Origin: Fimbriimonadaceae bacterium
GTDB taxonomy: Bacteria; Armatimonadota; Fimbriimonadia; Fimbriimonadales; Fimbriimonadaceae
NCBI GenBank assembly: GCA_019694835.1
Contig: JAIBBE010000090.1
Location: 1-6,037, forward strand
Length of the DNA stretch: 6,037 bases
Reading direction: 5' to 3'
Positions 4,687-6,037 of the stretch are shown piece by piece. Under the pieces are notes generated by a model. That model was not told where the DNA came from. It searched no databases and saw only the letters and a program-made list of their open reading frames with translations. Positions within the stretch are counted from its first letter, which is position 1. The number at the start of each line of letters is the position of its first letter. Position numbers and translations under genes: made by a program.

Positions 4687-6037
4687 GCCAGGGCCTCCGC
4701 TTGTTGCTCGACCGGCTCGGGACGCAGCTCCAGCACCAGCCGTTCGATGCCGTTGGCGCGCAGTCGCACCTCGAGGTCGTTGGGTGACACGATGACTTTC
4801 TCCACCAGCAACTTCACGATCCGGGTCTGCTCTGCCGGGAACAGTTGATCCCAAATCGCGTCGAGTCGGGTCATGGCCACGGTGATCTTGGCTTCGTCCA
4901 GGGTCGGATCGAGCTTGATCGCTTGCGGCAGCATGTCGCCGAGCAGATTCGGGGCACGCAGGATCGCGCGCAGTTGATCGAGCACCGCCGATTCGAGCTC
5001 TGCGGCAGGCAGTCGCGGCAGACCCGAGGCGCCCGCGTGTTCCTTGGCGTCGCGCTGTGGCACGTAGTAACGGTAGCGCCGACCATTCTTCTTGGTGGTG
5101 TGCCACGGCGACAGCGCACGGCCGTCGTTGCCGAACACGATGCCCTTGAGTAAATAGGGAACCTTGGCCCGCGTCGTGTTGCCCCGCACCCGGCCATTGG
5201 TGTCCAGGATCGCGTGAACGCTGTCCCACAGTTCGCGGCTGATGATGGGCGGATGCTCGGCCTGGTACCACTGGTCCTTGTGCCGCAACTCGCCAAGGTA
5301 GGTGCGGTTGCTCAGGAGCTTGTAGATGTGGCCCTTGTCGATCGGCCTGCCATCGCGGGTCTTTCCGTCTTGCGTGGTCCACGCCTTCGACGTCACGCCA
5401 TCCAGTTTCAGCTCCTTGACCAGTGCGGTACTGGAGCCGAGCTCGACGAAGCGTTGGAAGATGTGCCGGATCAGCTTGGCCTCGCGTTCATTGGGCACCA
5501 ACCGCCGGTTCTCGACGTCGTAACCGAGCGGCGGCACGCCACCCATCCACATGCCCTTGCGTTTGCTAGCGGCGATCTTGTCGCGGATGCGCTCGCCAGT
5601 GACCTCGCGCTCGAACTGCGCGAAGGAGAGCAGGATGTTCAGCATCAACCGGCCCATCGAGGTCGTCGTATTGAACTGCTGGGTGACCGACACGAATGAA
5701 ACGCCGTAGCGCTCGAACACTTCGACCATCTTTGAGAAGTCGGCCAGGCTGCGTGTCAGGCGATCGATTTTGTAGATGACGACCACGTCGATCTTGCCAG
5801 CTTCGATGTCCGCCATCATCCGCTGGAGTGCCGGGCGTTCCATGTTGCCGCCGGAATAGGCGGGATCGTCGTAATCGTCGGCGACCGGTATCCAGCCTTC
5901 GGCGCGCTGGCTGGCGATGTAGGCGTGACCGGCATCGCGCTGCGCGTCGATCGAGTTGTATTCCTGGTCCAGCCCTTCATCAGTGGATTTGCGCGTGTAG
6001 ACCGCGCAGCGCATGCGGCGCTTCAAGACTTCGCTCA
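4683..6037 (-). CDS. Serine site-specific recombinase (resolvase/invertase superfamily, large type), 5' end at the window edge
   Basis: It cuts and rejoins DNA through a 5'-phosphoserine link to integrate, excise or invert a mobile segment. Residues are numbered from the TTG at 6026. The catalytic resolvase domain spans about 6-155, with YTRKS (10-14, nucleophile Ser14), IYKIDRLTRS (84-93) and the long helix GRLMLNILLSFAQFERE (115-131). A Recombinase-family DNA-binding domain follows (about 165-280; GVPPLGYD 163-170). The region that is a zinc ribbon in many relatives (about 290-330) has no cysteine; Cys7 is the only one visible. At 447 or more residues it is near the short end for large serine recombinases. 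The frame stays open to the right edge, where an NTG codon would begin one base outside the window. A start there (SEVLKRRM as the next residues) is more likely than TTG 6026 or ATG 6014, neither of which has a good ribosome site. The segment looks more GC-rich than the GTPase gene. Confidence 0.92.
   Translation of the reverse strand, partial: SEVLKRRMRCAVYTRKSTDEGLDQEYNSIDAQRDAGHAYIASQRAEGWIPVADDYDDPAYSGGNMERPALQRMMADIEAGKIDVVVIYKIDRLTRSLADFSKMVEVFERYGVSFVSVTQQFNTTTSMGRLMLNILLSFAQFEREVTGERIRDKIAASKRKGMWMGGVPPLGYDVENRRLVPNEREAKLIRHIFQRFVELGSSTALVKELKLDGVTSKAWTTQDGKTRDGRPIDKGHIYKLLSNRTYLGELRHKDQWYQAEHPPIISRELWDSVHAILDTNGRVRGNTTRAKVPYLLKGIVFGNDGRALSPWHTTKKNGRRYRYYVPQRDAKEHAGASGLPRLPAAELESAVLDQLRAILRAPNLLGDMLPQAIKLDPTLDEAKITVAMTRLDAIWDQLFPAEQTRIVKLLVEKVIVSPNDLEVRLRANGIERLVLELRPEPVEQQAEALA
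4694..4698 (-). promoter_or_regulatory. Ribosome binding site of the small HTH gene
   Basis: GGAGG on the minus strand is 7 bases from the ATG at 4686 and lies inside the last codons of the recombinase gene. Together with the ATGA overlap it fixes the start and suggests coupled translation. Confidence 0.7.

Noticed and set aside
4252..5382. A 376-codon minus-strand frame as one protein
   Set aside because: Its upstream part is a shadow of the recombinase gene, Arg/Pro/Ala-rich and without pattern. The ATG at 4686 with GGAGG and the ATGA overlap is the real start.

Overview
The window looks like accessory DNA beside a tmRNA gene in a proteobacterium. Bases 1-126 are the 3' end of ssrA: a T-arm, the 3' acceptor strand and an encoded CCA, followed by a strong intrinsic terminator. 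The Shine-Dalgarno sites, the GC-rich coding sequence and the type of recombinase module fit a gamma- or betaproteobacterium. I lean towards a xanthomonad-like gammaproteobacterium, but that is an impression from the tmRNA end and not a proof. The 3' end of ssrA is a well-known integration point for genomic islands, so everything to its right is probably island or defence-hotspot DNA.

Layout from left to right: (1) the ssrA 3' end and its terminator (1-163). (2) About 270 bases without a convincing gene (164-429). (3) A two-gene minus-strand operon (1821 down to 430): an XRE-family repressor followed by a 338-residue cytosolic protein with many aromatic and Gly/Pro motifs and no function I can name. 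(4) A divergent control region (1822-2008) with an operator-like palindrome against the repressor start codon and four copies of a 10-bp element (core GGNACAAC) arranged as two mirror-image tandem pairs around the plus-strand promoter. (5) A 746-residue P-loop GTPase-like protein on the plus strand (2009-4249). (6) A minus-strand module that ends 2 bases from the GTPase stop codon: a serine recombinase (4683 to the right edge) with an ATGA overlap to a small helix-turn-helix protein (4252-4686).

How the genes may work together (inference): the XRE protein probably represses its own operon and perhaps the divergent GTPase gene, so repressor, 338-residue protein and GTPase may be one regulated cassette. 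Large soluble P-loop NTPases kept under an XRE repressor at an integration hotspot are often anti-phage or mobile-element conflict systems. I do not recognise this combination as a named system. The recombinase/HTH module is probably a separate mobility module. No tyrosine integrase, the usual partner of an ssrA attachment site, lies in the window.
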